Numbered from the stretch's first letter, positions 50,428-59,668 are shown. The stretch: DNA of 64,000 nt from Anderseniella sp963698275 (GCA_963698275.1 CAVOQE010000006.1:558001-622000); one strand, 5' to 3'. The notes: generated by a model not told the origin, from the sequence alone. Numbers and translations: made by a program.

Positions 50428-50636
50428 TTGTTACCATCCGGGCTGAGGTCTGGACGACGACTGACCCGGGATACACTGGCCTCACTTGGTGATGAAGATG
50501 GGGCTGCACGATGGTCGTTTGATTGACAAAGTGTGACGCCGACCATCGCGTCAAAACAGCAACCGGCGCCACCACCGCAGTGCAGCACCGGTTCGGTATT
50601 GCGGGGAGCCTTGCTCACCCCGCCTGGAGCCGTCAT
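50424..50636 (-). CDS. Possible small protein (70 aa) upstream of the lysozyme
   Basis: Frame from ATG at 50636 to a TGA that overlaps the lysozyme GTG (GTGA). The composition is Ser/Pro/Cys-rich (VLHCGGGAGCCFDAMVGVTL in the middle) with no clear membrane helix, so it is not an obvious holin. The overlap and the lack of a ribosome site for the lysozyme are the only support. Confidence 0.3.
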   Translation of the reverse strand: MTAPGGVSKAPRNTEPVLHCGGGAGCCFDAMVGVTLCQSNDHRAAPSSSPSEASVSRVSRRPDLSPDGNK

Positions 50637-50643
50637 GTGAAGT

Positions 50644-51114
50644 CTATATCATCCGGTCATTGGCGACGGTATGTTGAAGTTTAAGCACCTGGTCATGCCC
50701 TTTCATGATGCCGGTGGCCCGCCATCCGAGCTTTTCATAAAAGCCCGTCGCGCGGATATCCGGATCTGGATTGGCAAGCAACCAAATCTCTTCATGGCCC
50801 AGGGAGAAGAGCCAGTTTTGCGTGCGCGCCAATACGGTCTTGCCAATACCCCTGCCTTCATATTCAGGCGCGACGGCAACCACCGCGATTTCGCCGTTCA
50901 ATCCATTGCCCATCGAAAACCCGACCAGCTTTCCGTCATCTTCGCAAACCCAGCCGCTGGCGTCTGATCTCAACTCGTCTGCCATGGACTGCGGCGTGAC
51001 ACTGTAGTCTTTCTTCAACTCGTCCAGGGTGACGGCGTTTTCTTTGGTTGACAGTCGGACGGCCAAGGCCGCGGGAACATCTTCTGCCCGCATTTGACGA
51101 TAAGTGAGTGGCAT
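50644..51114 (-). CDS. GNAT-family N-acetyltransferase
   Basis: A 156-residue acetyltransferase. The acetyl-CoA signature reads IAVVAVAPEYEGRGIGKTVLARTQ (Q/RxxGxG form as EGRGIG), followed by the C-terminal GFYEKLGWRATG. The acceptor cannot be told. The ATG at 51114 (MPLTYRQMRAED) fits the usual beginning of the domain better than the start at 51177, which overlaps the response-regulator gene. Confidence 0.87.
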   Translation of the reverse strand: MPLTYRQMRAEDVPAALAVRLSTKENAVTLDELKKDYSVTPQSMADELRSDASGWVCEDDGKLVGFSMGNGLNGEIAVVAVAPEYEGRGIGKTVLARTQNWLFSLGHEEIWLLANPDPDIRATGFYEKLGWRATGIMKGHDQVLKLQHTVANDRMI

Positions 51115-51163
51115 GTCATGTCCGATCTGGCCTGCATGGTTCGAATTCACTATACCCGGCCCG

Positions 51164-51847
51164 TCAGACCGCACCAAAACGGTAACCGCGGCCGCGGACT
51201 GTGTTGATCAGCTTGGTCTCCACGCCGTCGTCGATCTTGGCGCGCAGCCGCCTGATATAGACATCGACCACGTTGGTGAGCGGGTCCTGCGACACGCCCC
51301 AGACATTCTGCAATATCCTGGCGCGGCTCAGTACCTTGCCGGTTTCAACCATCAGGAATTCCAGCAAGGCATATTCCAGGGAGGTCAGCTCAATGGTCTT
51401 GCCGTCACGCTTGACGATCAGTGCATCACGATCAAACGACAGGTCGCCGGCCTGCATCATGCCCTTGGCCTGTTTCATCTCGCCCGCGCCTGAGCGGCGG
51501 TCGAGGCTTTCAAGCCGGGCCAGCAGCTCATCAAAAGCGAAGGGCTTTGTCATATAGTCATCAGCGCCGAGCCTGAGACCGCGGACAATGTCGTCGGTGC
51601 TGTCCAGCGCGGTGAGCATCAGAATCGGGGTGCGGTTGTTGTCCAGACGCAGCGACCGGCACACCTCACGCCCGTCAAGCGCAGGCAGCATGACGTCCAG
51701 GATGATTGCATCCCAGGCGCCTTTGCTGGCCGCGTCGAACCCGGACTTGCCGTCGTTCTGTATATCAACGGAGTGGCCTTCGGCCTTCAGTCCCCGGCCG
51801 AGAAACTCCACAATCCGGATATCATCCTCAATAAGCAGCAACCTCAA
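51164..51847 (-). CDS. OmpR/PhoB-family response regulator
   Basis: A 227-residue two-component regulator. The receiver domain holds the acidic pair IEDD (residues 7-9) and the phosphoacceptor Asp51 in IILDVMLPALDG, with the conserved Lys in DDYMTKPFAF. The C-terminal winged HTH includes ELTSLEYALLEFLMVETGKV and DVYIRRLRAKID. It follows the histidine kinase gene with a four-base overlap (ATGA), except that here the regulator is downstream of the kinase. Confidence 0.95.
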   Translation of the reverse strand: MRLLLIEDDIRIVEFLGRGLKAEGHSVDIQNDGKSGFDAASKGAWDAIILDVMLPALDGREVCRSLRLDNNRTPILMLTALDSTDDIVRGLRLGADDYMTKPFAFDELLARLESLDRRSGAGEMKQAKGMMQAGDLSFDRDALIVKRDGKTIELTSLEYALLEFLMVETGKVLSRARILQNVWGVSQDPLTNVVDVYIRRLRAKIDDGVETKLINTVRGRGYRFGAV

Positions 51848-53475
51848 TTCACAATCTCCATTTCAGCATGTGCGACAGGCTCCGGCTCATCCAGATGTTG
51901 TTCAACAACAGGAAGCGCAATCCGAACCGCCGTGCCGCCGGAAAAACCCGTATCAATCCAGATGCGCCCGCCATGGGCGTTGGTTATCGAGCGCGCTATG
52001 GACAGACCCAGCCCGGTGCTCCTGCGCTGGTCCGGCGCCGCTTCCACGGCGCCGCGATAAAACCTCTCGAATGCATGACTGGCGTCTTCGTCCGATATAC
52101 CCGGTCCGTCGTCTTCAACGCTCAGCCACCATTCATCATCATGACGGACCAGTGAAACCTCGATGCTGACGCCGGCAGGTGAGTGTTCAATCGCATTGCA
52201 TATCAAGATCAGCATCAACTGGCACAAGCGCTGAGCATCACCCTCCACCGGCACAATTTCATCGCCGAGGTCCATGGACAGCCGGCATCGGTCCTGTTCA
52301 AATTTCGCATGCAGCTGTCCGGCCGCCGCGATAACCGGCCTGCGCAGATCAATCGTGCTCTGGCGCATGTCCACCACTCCGGCCTGTTCGCGCGCAATCA
52401 GGAAGATGTCATTGACGAACCGGGTCAGCTGATCGGAAATGGCTACGATCCGGCTCAATGCCGAGTGATAGGTCTCACGCTGTTTCTGGCGCGCCCTGAG
52501 GGCGACTTCCGCCTCGCCGCGAACTGCGGTAATGGGGGTGCGCAGTTCATGGCCGATATCGGCGAAGAACTGCCGCCTGGTTTCGGCGCACCGCTCGAGT
52601 TCGCCATTGGCGACCTGCAGTTCATCGGTTCGCTCCATGACCCGCTGTTCGAGCTGGTCCCTGGCCTCTTCCAGGGCTGTGCGCTGGGTCTGCAACTGGC
52701 CGGCCATGGCGTTGAACCGCCCTGACAGCATGGCGAACTCGTCCCGCCCGGTGATCGGAATGGTATGGTTCAACTTGCCGGCTGCAAACAGCTCCGCACC
52801 GTTTTCAAGGTTGCGCAGGCTGTTGGAAAGTCTCAATGCCAGAGCATACATCGCCCATCCGGCCACCAGAACACCGCTCAGCGATGCCAGAATTGCCGCC
52901 CAGTACGCGACAGTGTTGAAATACTCGATTTCCCTGAGCGCATCGTTCAGTTCCGACCGCTCATCGTCCACTGCGTCCTTGATCAACCCGGCAACTGCAT
53001 CGTCCAGCCGGCCTTTAAGGCTGGTGTCGAGAAATTCCCGGGCCTCGTCCACACGGCCATTGTTCAGAAGCAATTCTGTCTGGCGCACATCGGCAAACGC
53101 ATTCTCAAGCTGTTTCGCTAGATCCATGGCGCGCTGCCGGTCCGCATCAACTTCGCCATCGCGCAGTCCGACCTGATCCTCGTCGGCTGTGGTTTCAGTA
53201 ATGTCCGCAATGATCTTTGTAATTCGCGCCTCAGCCTCATCCAGGTCAAACGTCAGGCTGTTGCCTTCGTTGAGCAGATCGCGGCGGACACGCTTGAATG
53301 TGCTCAATACCTCGCTGGACAGGCTCAGATACCCGGTGAGTTCCTCATAAGCGAGGCTGGTGCGCTTTTGATTGTAGGTTGCACTGTAGGTGTTCCAGAG
53401 CAGCAACAGCGAACATGCGACGACAACCGCCGCAAGAGTGCTGACGCTCATGACGAGTTTGGTTCTGATCTGCAT
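51844..53475 (-). CDS. Membrane sensor histidine kinase
   Basis: A 543-residue kinase. Membrane segments at about residues 7-28 and 189-211 frame a 160-residue periplasmic helical sensor. A HAMP domain (about 212-264) and a coiled coil lead to the H-box FFADIGHELRTPITAVRGEA with His309. The ATPase domain shows NAIEHSP (N box), VEDDGPGISDEDASHAFERF, and TGLGLSIARSITNAHGG. Partner regulator is the overlapping gene at 51164-51847. The ligand is unknown, and the target may be the divergent MFS transporter. Confidence 0.94.
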   Translation of the reverse strand: MQIRTKLVMSVSTLAAVVVACSLLLLWNTYSATYNQKRTSLAYEELTGYLSLSSEVLSTFKRVRRDLLNEGNSLTFDLDEAEARITKIIADITETTADEDQVGLRDGEVDADRQRAMDLAKQLENAFADVRQTELLLNNGRVDEAREFLDTSLKGRLDDAVAGLIKDAVDDERSELNDALREIEYFNTVAYWAAILASLSGVLVAGWAMYALALRLSNSLRNLENGAELFAAGKLNHTIPITGRDEFAMLSGRFNAMAGQLQTQRTALEEARDQLEQRVMERTDELQVANGELERCAETRRQFFADIGHELRTPITAVRGEAEVALRARQKQRETYHSALSRIVAISDQLTRFVNDIFLIAREQAGVVDMRQSTIDLRRPVIAAAGQLHAKFEQDRCRLSMDLGDEIVPVEGDAQRLCQLMLILICNAIEHSPAGVSIEVSLVRHDDEWWLSVEDDGPGISDEDASHAFERFYRGAVEAAPDQRRSTGLGLSIARSITNAHGGRIWIDTGFSGGTAVRIALPVVEQHLDEPEPVAHAEMEIVN

Positions 53476-53620
53476 GTCAGGGATAATAGGCTTTCCGTCA
53501 CCGCAAGGACAGATGCGTCACATTAACGCCAGATTAATTTGGCGCCTGCAGCCGGCTCGCGGAAATGCCGCCGATATGCATAATGGCCGGTCTGTCACCG
53601 GTTGTGGAGTTCACCTGAGC

Positions 53621-54787
53621 ATGGATGGAAGCGGAACACCCGGCGCCAGCGGTGAAAACGGCAGACTGGTGATTGCTGCGGCAGGCCTGCTGTGTCTGGT
53701 GCTGGGCTCCGTACATGCGTTCTCGGTGTTTCTGGTGCCGCTGGAAACGGCCTATTCTGCGTCCCGGGCACAGATCAGCCTGATCTACTCTTGCGCGCTG
53801 ATCACGCTGACCATCTCGGTTCTGATCGGGCCGAAATTCTTCCATCGCCTGCCTGCAGGGTCCATCCTGCTGGCGTCCGGCCTGGTCGCGGCCACCGGGA
53901 CAATGATTACGGCTTTTGCGCCCGGTTTCTTTGCGGCCATGTTCGGGTACGGCCTGCTGTTCGGGGCGGCCAACGGTGTCGGTTACGGCTTTGGTCTGCA
54001 GCTTGCCGCAAAAGCCAATACCGGCCGTGAAGGCATGGCCATGGGCATTGTGACAGCCTGTTACGCCACCGGCGCCATGATCGCGCCCGCCGGGTTTCAG
54101 TGGGCATTGTCCCATGGCGGATTCCAGACCGCCATGCTGGGCCTGACGGTCGCCCTGGTGGGCGCATCGGTTTGCGGATCAATAATGATCAGCAGCACGG
54201 GCGCGCGGCTGGATGCGCCGGCGCGCCAAACCGCACGCGACACGATCAGGCCGGGCCAAGTGGCACTGCTGTGGACCGGTTTTGGCGCAAGCGTTTTCTC
54301 CGGCCTGATGGTCATCGGTCATGCTGCGGAGATCGCCAGATCAGATCAGCTTGCCCACCTGATCTGGATTGCGCCTGCCCTGATCGCCGGCTTCAACCTG
54401 GCAGGCAGCCTGTCGGGCGGATATCTGGCCGATGCCATGGCGCCAAGATTGTTGCTGGCGGGCCTGGCGATGTTTTTATCCGGCGTTCTTGCGGTGCTGG
54501 CCGTCAGCGCGCCGGGCCTGCCGGTTCTGGCGGGCCTTGCCTGCGTCGGGTTTTGCTATGGCGCCATCATCTCCATCTACCCGGCCATCATTGCCAAACG
54601 CTACGGCATGGCCAACAGCGCACGCATTTACGGCCGGGTCTTTACCGCCTGGGGCACAGCCGGACTGGCCGGCCCCTGGCTGGCGGGTGCCCTGTTTGAT
54701 GCAACGGGTGGGTATACGATCGCGCTGGCAGCTGCTGCCGGTCTCAGCCTTGTCTCCGCGCTGGCAGTGCATATGCTGTTTCGATAA
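53621..54787 (+). CDS. MFS transporter
   Basis: A 388-residue protein with twelve hydrophobic segments. The first helix carries LGSVHAFSVFLVPLETAYSA, and the loop-rich middle joins two six-helix halves; SRAQISLIYSCALITL is similar to the oxalate/formate antiporter (OFA) group. The substrate is unknown. The ATG at 53621 is used because in-frame ATGs further upstream overlap the divergent kinase gene. The region between the two genes is short, so the two-component system may regulate it. Confidence 0.87.
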   Translation: MDGSGTPGASGENGRLVIAAAGLLCLVLGSVHAFSVFLVPLETAYSASRAQISLIYSCALITLTISVLIGPKFFHRLPAGSILLASGLVAATGTMITAFAPGFFAAMFGYGLLFGAANGVGYGFGLQLAAKANTGREGMAMGIVTACYATGAMIAPAGFQWALSHGGFQTAMLGLTVALVGASVCGSIMISSTGARLDAPARQTARDTIRPGQVALLWTGFGASVFSGLMVIGHAAEIARSDQLAHLIWIAPALIAGFNLAGSLSGGYLADAMAPRLLLAGLAMFLSGVLAVLAVSAPGLPVLAGLACVGFCYGAIISIYPAIIAKRYGMANSARIYGRVFTAWGTAGLAGPWLAGALFDATGGYTIALAAAAGLSLVSALAVHMLFR

Positions 54788-54788
54788 T

Positions 54789-54822
54789 CCCCATAAACTT
54801 GCCGTGACACGTTGAAAGCGAT
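54789..54822. repeat. Fragment of the paired-hairpin repeat
   Basis: CCCATAAACTTGCCGTGACA followed by CGTTGAAAGCGAT resembles the centre of the 105-base repeat (CCCATAAAGTTGCTCTAACACTTTGAAAGCGAT). It starts two bases after the MFS stop, so a decayed copy probably sits at that 3' end. Confidence 0.4.
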
Positions 54823-54861
54823 ATTCGATAGGACCAAGTGCAAAAACCAAGGGCATATACC

Positions 54862-55461
54862 ATGAGACTGACTTTCGCTGCTTCCCTCATATTTCTGGCC
54901 TGCGTGCAGCCCAGCCTTGCTGAACCCTGCAAGGAGAAATTCGCTCAACTGCTGATCCAAGGCAACGGGCCGCATCCGGTGACGATCCGCATCACGTCGG
55001 AACCGAAGGGCGGCAAGGTGTCAAAGAACGAATTCTTTTTCAAAACCACCGGTCACTGGATGACGGTGATGACCGATCCGGCAAACCAGCCCATCACGCT
55101 GGCCTACAACAACAAGATGTACACGTCTTCCGACGAGGGCAAAACCTGGAAGAAAGTCAGGGAGATGGACAGCGAACAGAACCGGCTCGACAACATCAGG
55201 AACCAGGAAGCAAATGCAAAAACAATAAAAAATGCCGCATGTGGTGAGGAAATGCTCGACGGTGTCATGCACGACACTGTCGAAGCCGATTTCGATACCG
55301 TCCAGCAGTACAAATCCTCAAACCACTACAAATACTGGGTAAACCGGGAAACCGGATGGATAACCAAAGTAACATACGATTCCAAAAGCAGCGGGTATGA
55401 GAGCTTCACCACCCAATTGATGGAAAAGACGCCGGACCTGGAACTGCCCATGCCCGAATAG
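54862..55461 (+). CDS. Exported hypothetical protein (199 aa)
   Basis: A signal peptide (MRLTFAASLIFLACVQPSLA) precedes a 180-residue periplasmic domain with beta-rich sequence (VTIRITSEPKGGKVSKNEFF, YWVNRETGWITKVTYDSKSS), reminiscent of LolA/LolB- or VioE-like half-barrels but not assignable. Cys residues at PCKEK and ACGEE could form a disulphide. AAGGG nine bases before the ATG at 54862 supports the start. It has no neighbour on the same strand. Confidence 0.6.
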   Translation: MRLTFAASLIFLACVQPSLAEPCKEKFAQLLIQGNGPHPVTIRITSEPKGGKVSKNEFFFKTTGHWMTVMTDPANQPITLAYNNKMYTSSDEGKTWKKVREMDSEQNRLDNIRNQEANAKTIKNAACGEEMLDGVMHDTVEADFDTVQQYKSSNHYKYWVNRETGWITKVTYDSKSSGYESFTTQLMEKTPDLELPMPE

Positions 55462-55502
55462 GCATGCTGCGTCCGCATGTCCGGAACGGACATTTGAAAT
55501 GC

Positions 55503-55579
55503 TGGTGATCCCGGCAGGATTCGAACCTGCGACCATCAGCTTAGAAGGCTGGTGCTCTATCCAGCTGAGCTACGGGACC
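55503..55579 (-). tRNA. tRNA-Arg (TCT)
   Basis: Leftward, 77 bases including an encoded CCA. The acceptor stem GGTCCCG pairs with CGGGATC, the T loop is GGTTCGAATCC, and the anticodon loop CTTCTAA holds TCT. This decodes AGA/AGG Arg codons. Confidence 0.95.
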
Positions 55580-55649
55580 GTTGTTCAGCAGTTTGCGCGC
55601 CCTGTTTGCCGCAAGAGCGCGTGTCTCGCAAGTGTTAGATGATCGAGGA

Positions 55650-55754
55650 CTAGAGCAACATGGGTTCAAGTGAACCCATGAAGTTGCTCGATCACTTTGA
55701 AAGCGATCAGGTTTATGATTTTTGGTTGCTTCAACCAAAAATCATCCTGATCTA
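55650..55754. repeat. Paired-hairpin dispersed repeat, copy 3
   Basis: The same unit as at 33234 and 38154, with hairpins AGAGCAACATGGGTTCA/TGAACCCATGAAGTTGCTC and ATGATTTTTGGTTG/CAACCAAAAATCAT. Its right end CTA supplies the stop codon (TAG) of the leftward complex I gene, so the repeat has replaced that gene's natural 3' end or arrived exactly there. Confidence 0.85.
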
Positions 55755-56057
55755 GTGCGTCCAGTTATCTGTGCGGCCCCAGCGGAAATTGTCGGAATAG
55801 GACTTGGACTTGGCGGACGGCTTTTTCGGCTCGATGACCTGGTAGGCATGGCCTTTGCGCCTGGCGTAGTTTTCCGCTTCTTCACGGGTGGCGAAGGTCA
55901 GCTTCAACTGCTGCTTCATGTCACCGGATGACGTCCAGCCCATCAGTGGGTCGGTTTCGCGCGGGGCTTCTGCTTCAAATTCCAGCACCCAGTTTTTCGT
56001 CTTGGCCTTGCCGGACTGCATGGCGTTGCGGGAAGGCTGGTAAATACGTGCAGGCAT
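55752..56057 (-). CDS. Complex I accessory subunit, NDUFS4-like (ETC complex I subunit region)
   Basis: A 101-residue protein typical of alphaproteobacteria, matching the NDUFS4/AQDQ family: ARIYQPSRNAMQSGKAKTKN, then WVLEFEAEAPRETDPLMGWT and SGDMKQQLKLTFATREEAEN, ending WGRTDNWTH. It binds the NADH dehydrogenase hydrophilic arm as an accessory subunit, with no catalytic role. The stop codon lies in a dispersed repeat. It is between tRNA-Arg and tRNA-Pro. Confidence 0.92.
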   Translation of the reverse strand: MPARIYQPSRNAMQSGKAKTKNWVLEFEAEAPRETDPLMGWTSSGDMKQQLKLTFATREEAENYARRKGHAYQVIEPKKPSAKSKSYSDNFRWGRTDNWTH

Positions 56058-56118
56058 GATGTCGCCTTAAGTGTTGCCGGTTGGCTCCAAACTCGTTTCA
56101 GGTCCGGCCGGTGGCCGG

Positions 56119-56195
<77 letters not shown>

Positions 56196-56345
56196 AATGC
56201 CGTTGCCGGACAAACCATCCCTGAACTGGTGAAGGGTGGTTACAGGAAAACACACCTGCTCGGCAAGAGGATAATCACCCGGATCAGAATGATTTTTGGT
56301 TGTCTCGACCAAAATCCGAAAAACCCGATGGTTTCCAGAGTTGCG

Positions 56346-56807
56346 CTAGGAGCCATTGAAAAACCGATGCTTCAGGCGGCTGCCCGGCCTGATGCCGAGT
56401 TTTGCCGCCGTACCGGCAACAACCTCCATCACTGCAGACACTTCGCGGCCCGCACTGAGTACCTGCAGGGACTCAGGCACCGTGTCGGCCTGAACATGCA
56501 CAACTGTCCCGTCAGCGGTGACGAACAGCATGTCGAGAGAGAGATAGGTATTGCGCATCCACATGGAGACCAGGCGGGGACTTGGCCAGTGAAACAGCAT
56601 GGCCTCGCGCTCGCCCATGGACCGGCGAAACATCAGGCCGCGCGAGCGCGTTTCATCACTGGTGGCAATTTCAGTGGCAAATGCAATGTCACCGCGATCA
56701 GAGGTCACGATCACCTGCTCAACAGGCAGGCGAACCACCTCTTCCGAAGCCAGCGACGGCCCGGCAAGAAACAACAATGAAATCAGGATTGACGCCAATA
56801 TCCGCAT
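56346..56807 (-). CDS. DUF192 family exported protein
   Basis: A signal peptide (MRILASILISLLFLAGPSLA) precedes the DUF192 domain: FATEIATSDETRSRGLMFRR, then MLFHWPSPRLVSMWMRNTYL and SLDMLFVTADGTVVHV, ending with VAGTAAKLGIRPGSRL. The family has a small beta fold of unknown function and is common in the periplasm of alphaproteobacteria. The gene follows the cold-shock gene closely on the same strand and is probably co-transcribed with it. Confidence 0.87.
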   Translation of the reverse strand: MRILASILISLLFLAGPSLASEEVVRLPVEQVIVTSDRGDIAFATEIATSDETRSRGLMFRRSMGEREAMLFHWPSPRLVSMWMRNTYLSLDMLFVTADGTVVHVQADTVPESLQVLSAGREVSAVMEVVAGTAAKLGIRPGSRLKHRFFNGS

Positions 56808-56839
56808 GGCATGTCTTGTACGCCGTATCTGACGGCGGA

Positions 56840-57466
56840 TCAATTCGTGCCAGGCAACCGGTCGTCATCAAGGCTGAGACGAACTTCAGCAGCCATCTTT
56901 CCCTTGGCGCCATCGCCAAAGCGGACATAAATCCACTGGTCCGGCTCAATCTCGGCGATCGCGGTTTTGCGCAGAACCTCCATGTGAATGAAGATGTCGG
57001 GCTCGCCTTCGCCTTCACTGGCAAAACCGAAGCCTCGGGTGCGATTGAACCACTTGACCTTCACACGGGTCCACTCGCTGCCGGCCTCAACGTTCTGGTG
57101 AGTGCGCGGTACGCGCTCTACCGGATGGATCGCGGTGGTGGTGTCGACGTCCAGCACACGCAGGCACTGGATGCCCTTTTGACGCTGCACAGCTTCGCAG
57201 ACCACACGCGTGCCTTCCAGCGGCGCGTCAAAACCATCGCGCTTGAGGCAGCTCAAATGCAGCAGGACATCAGGGATGCCGCTGTCGGGTATGATGAAGC
57301 CGTAGCCGCGTGCTACGTCAAACCACTTGACGAAGCCTGCCACCTCGAAAATTTCAACATTGGATTCCAGCTCTGATAGTGAAGATTGGCGCACTTGTCC
57401 GGTCTGTGCCGGCGTGTTGTTTCTTAATTCAGCCCCATCGTCCACTGGCCCGCCATCACCAGCCAT
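56840..57466 (-). CDS. Cold-shock-domain protein with two CSDs
   Basis: A 208-residue protein with two nucleic-acid-binding cold-shock domains, at about residues 42-107 (GFVKWFDVARGYGFIIPD) and 133-200 (VKVKWFNRTRGFGFASEGEG). RNP1 motifs are GYGFI and GFGFA. Alphaproteobacteria commonly carry such two-domain Csp proteins, which bind single-stranded RNA or DNA and respond to growth phase or cold. GGAGCAG stands before the ATG. The upstream region is long, as expected for a leader with regulatory structure. Confidence 0.92.
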   Translation of the reverse strand: MAGDGGPVDDGAELRNNTPAQTGQVRQSSLSELESNVEIFEVAGFVKWFDVARGYGFIIPDSGIPDVLLHLSCLKRDGFDAPLEGTRVVCEAVQRQKGIQCLRVLDVDTTTAIHPVERVPRTHQNVEAGSEWTRVKVKWFNRTRGFGFASEGEGEPDIFIHMEVLRKTAIAEIEPDQWIYVRFGDGAKGKMAAEVRLSLDDDRLPGTN

Positions 57467-57993
57467 AATAACTGCTCCTAACCTTTACTCAATCCGCTAT
57501 CTACAGTTGCCCTCAACCAAATGATGGGCAAACACCGGCGATTTGTACAGCCATCACACGGGGAAATTTTCGGATTTACACAAAGTTGATCGATGTTCGC
57601 GCAGGCCCTGCATTCAGCGGTTGACGTAACGCGCAGGTAACCGTTTGAAAATCCGGCTTTTTTGTGAAATTTTTGTGGTTTCCATGTTTTTTCAATTTGA
57701 TTTTTTTTCTTGGTAAACCTGTGCGCAACCCGGTCTTGCACCCTGCATTGGCGGGCCTTCCGGGAGATTCAGCTGACAAGAACCGGCACGGAAGACAACG
57801 AATCAACACCGGATGGACGGCATCGAGGTCTCAAAATCAACGCCATAATCAGCGTCAAATTCTCATTTTTTGCAAAAACAATATCCAGTTGTGGGCAACA
57901 CGTGACCTCGACTTCACATTTTTGCATTTTTCATAGGCAATTTGCCGCAGGCCTGTAGACTGTTTGCCGGGAAACTGAGGAGGAAACAAAATT
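57467..57993. other. Divergent intergenic region, 527 bases
   Basis: It separates the leftward cold-shock gene from the rightward BCCT transporter. The middle (57650-57715) holds several T-runs and is markedly AT-rich for the window. The GAGGAGGAAACAAA just before 57994 is the BCCT ribosome site. A few frames are open by chance but none looks coding. Promoters for both genes and a possible long cold-shock leader are expected here. Confidence 0.6.
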
Positions 57994-59655
57994 ATGGCAC
58001 TCAAGCCAGCACTTACTGATCTCCCGATCAAAACGGCGGATGCCGGTTTTTACAGAGGATTCAGTAAAGACGTCACTATTGCGTCCAAATTCATCATCGG
58101 GGGACTTGTGATCTGGGCAGTGGCATTTCCGGAACAGGCCGGAGCGGTGCTCAACAAGTTCAATTCATTCATTCTGAGCAACTTTGCCAGCTGGTATATC
58201 TGGGTGGTGGCGCTGTTTGTCCTGGTGTGCGTCCTGCTGGCCTTATGGCCTGCAGCCGGCAAGCTCAACCTGGGCCAGGATGGGGAAAAGCCGGAGTTTT
58301 CCAACTTCTCCTGGTTCTCCATGATGTTCGGCGCCGGTATCGGCGTCGGCATGCTGACCTGGGCGGTGGCAGAACCGGTCTATCATTTCGGCAACAATCC
58401 GGAGGTGATCAAGGGCCTTACCAATGGCGGCACTGCGGACAATATCCGCATGGCTTACAAGTGGTCGTTCCTGCACTGGGGGCTTGGTGCGTGGGCGTGT
58501 TATGCAATCGCCGGGCTGGCGCTGGCCTTCTTCAGCTATCGCCGCAACCTGCCGCTGACCATCCGTTCATCGCTGACGCCGCTGTTCGGCAAGGCACTGT
58601 CCGGCCCGCTCGGCAATGTGATTGATATTGTCGCCGTGGTGGCCACCATTCTCGGTGTCGCCCAGACGCTGGGCTTCGGCGTCGAACAGTTTGTGTCCGG
58701 CCTTGCGCGTATCGGCGTTGGCGGCCTGCAGACCGCAGAAGGCACGGCCAGCTCAGTTGGCATCATTGTGGCCATCGTGGCGATCATGGGGGCCTCGACG
58801 CTGTCTGCCCTTTCGGGTGTCGGCAAGGGTATCAAGTGGCTGTCCAATATCAACATGGTGCTGTCCATTGCGCTGCTCGGGTTCTTCCTGCTGTTCGGTT
58901 CGACGTTCTTCGGCCTGCAGGCACTTGTGGTCGGCATCTGGGATTATCTGATTGCCTTGCCGGAGATGATGTTCCGGGTCTGGAACAGCGACGGCAATCC
59001 GGAGAGCGTAGCGACCAAGCTGGCCAGCTGGCAGGGCGCATGGTCTGTGTTCTACTGGGCATGGTGGGTGGCGTTTGCGCCGTTTGTAGGCCTGTTCCTG
59101 GCTCGTATTTCCAGGGGCCGGACGATCCGCGAGTTTGTCCTGGGCGCCATGATTGTGCCGTCACTGATGTGCTTTGTGTGGTTCACCTGGGCCGGTGGCA
59201 CTGCCATTGACCTGGAACTGAACGGTGGTGCCGGTGGCGTCATCACCTCGGCACCTGACGGTGACAAGATCTTTGCCATGACCAACTTCATGCTGTCACC
59301 CATATCGGAAGTGCTGTCGTGGATGATGTCATTCATGATCGTGGTACTGCTGATGACCTACCTGGTTACCTCGGCCGACAGTGCGGTGCTGATTGTCAAC
59401 ACCATCAATGCCGCCGGTGATGAGGGACCCAAGGCGCGTCCGCATATCATCTTCTGGGGTGTCGCGCTGGGGGCCGTGGTTGCCGCCCTGCTGCTGGTAG
59501 GCGGCCTGAAGGCCATTCAGACGGCCATGGTGATCGGGGCACTGCCGTTCTCCATTGTTATGGTGCTGATGTGCTTTGCGCTGGTCAAGGCCATCTTCAA
59601 TGACAGCCGGCGTGAAAAAGCCGGCATGAGTACGGTTGCCGCACCGGCTGAATAG
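57994..59655 (+). CDS. BCCT family transporter (betaine/carnitine/choline)
   Basis: A 553-residue protein with twelve membrane segments and the BCCT signatures GAGIGVGMLTWAVAEPVYHF and SFLHWGLGAWACYAIAGLAL, then WSVFYWAWWVAFAPFVGLFL. The aromatic Trp box for quaternary ammonium groups is in these segments. Likely substrates are glycine betaine, choline, carnitine or DMSP; cytoplasmic tails are short, unlike osmosensing members such as BetP. The ribosome site is strong. A strong terminator follows. It may feed the Rieske oxygenase at 8.9 kb, by inference. Confidence 0.93.
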   Translation: MALKPALTDLPIKTADAGFYRGFSKDVTIASKFIIGGLVIWAVAFPEQAGAVLNKFNSFILSNFASWYIWVVALFVLVCVLLALWPAAGKLNLGQDGEKPEFSNFSWFSMMFGAGIGVGMLTWAVAEPVYHFGNNPEVIKGLTNGGTADNIRMAYKWSFLHWGLGAWACYAIAGLALAFFSYRRNLPLTIRSSLTPLFGKALSGPLGNVIDIVAVVATILGVAQTLGFGVEQFVSGLARIGVGGLQTAEGTASSVGIIVAIVAIMGASTLSALSGVGKGIKWLSNINMVLSIALLGFFLLFGSTFFGLQALVVGIWDYLIALPEMMFRVWNSDGNPESVATKLASWQGAWSVFYWAWWVAFAPFVGLFLARISRGRTIREFVLGAMIVPSLMCFVWFTWAGGTAIDLELNGGAGGVITSAPDGDKIFAMTNFMLSPISEVLSWMMSFMIVVLLMTYLVTSADSAVLIVNTINAAGDEGPKARPHIIFWGVALGAVVAALLLVGGLKAIQTAMVIGALPFSIVMVLMCFALVKAIFNDSRREKAGMSTVAAPAE

Positions 59656-59668
59656 GCCTGGCAGACAA

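Noticed and set aside
49840..50636. A prophage around the GH24 lysozyme
   Set aside because: No integrase, capsid, tail, terminase or holin gene is seen on either side; neighbours are ordinary chromosomal genes.
57478..57741. 87-codon leftward frame in the cold-shock/BCCT intergenic region
   Set aside because: Lys-rich because of T-runs on the other strand; no ribosome site or motif, and the region is expected to hold promoters.
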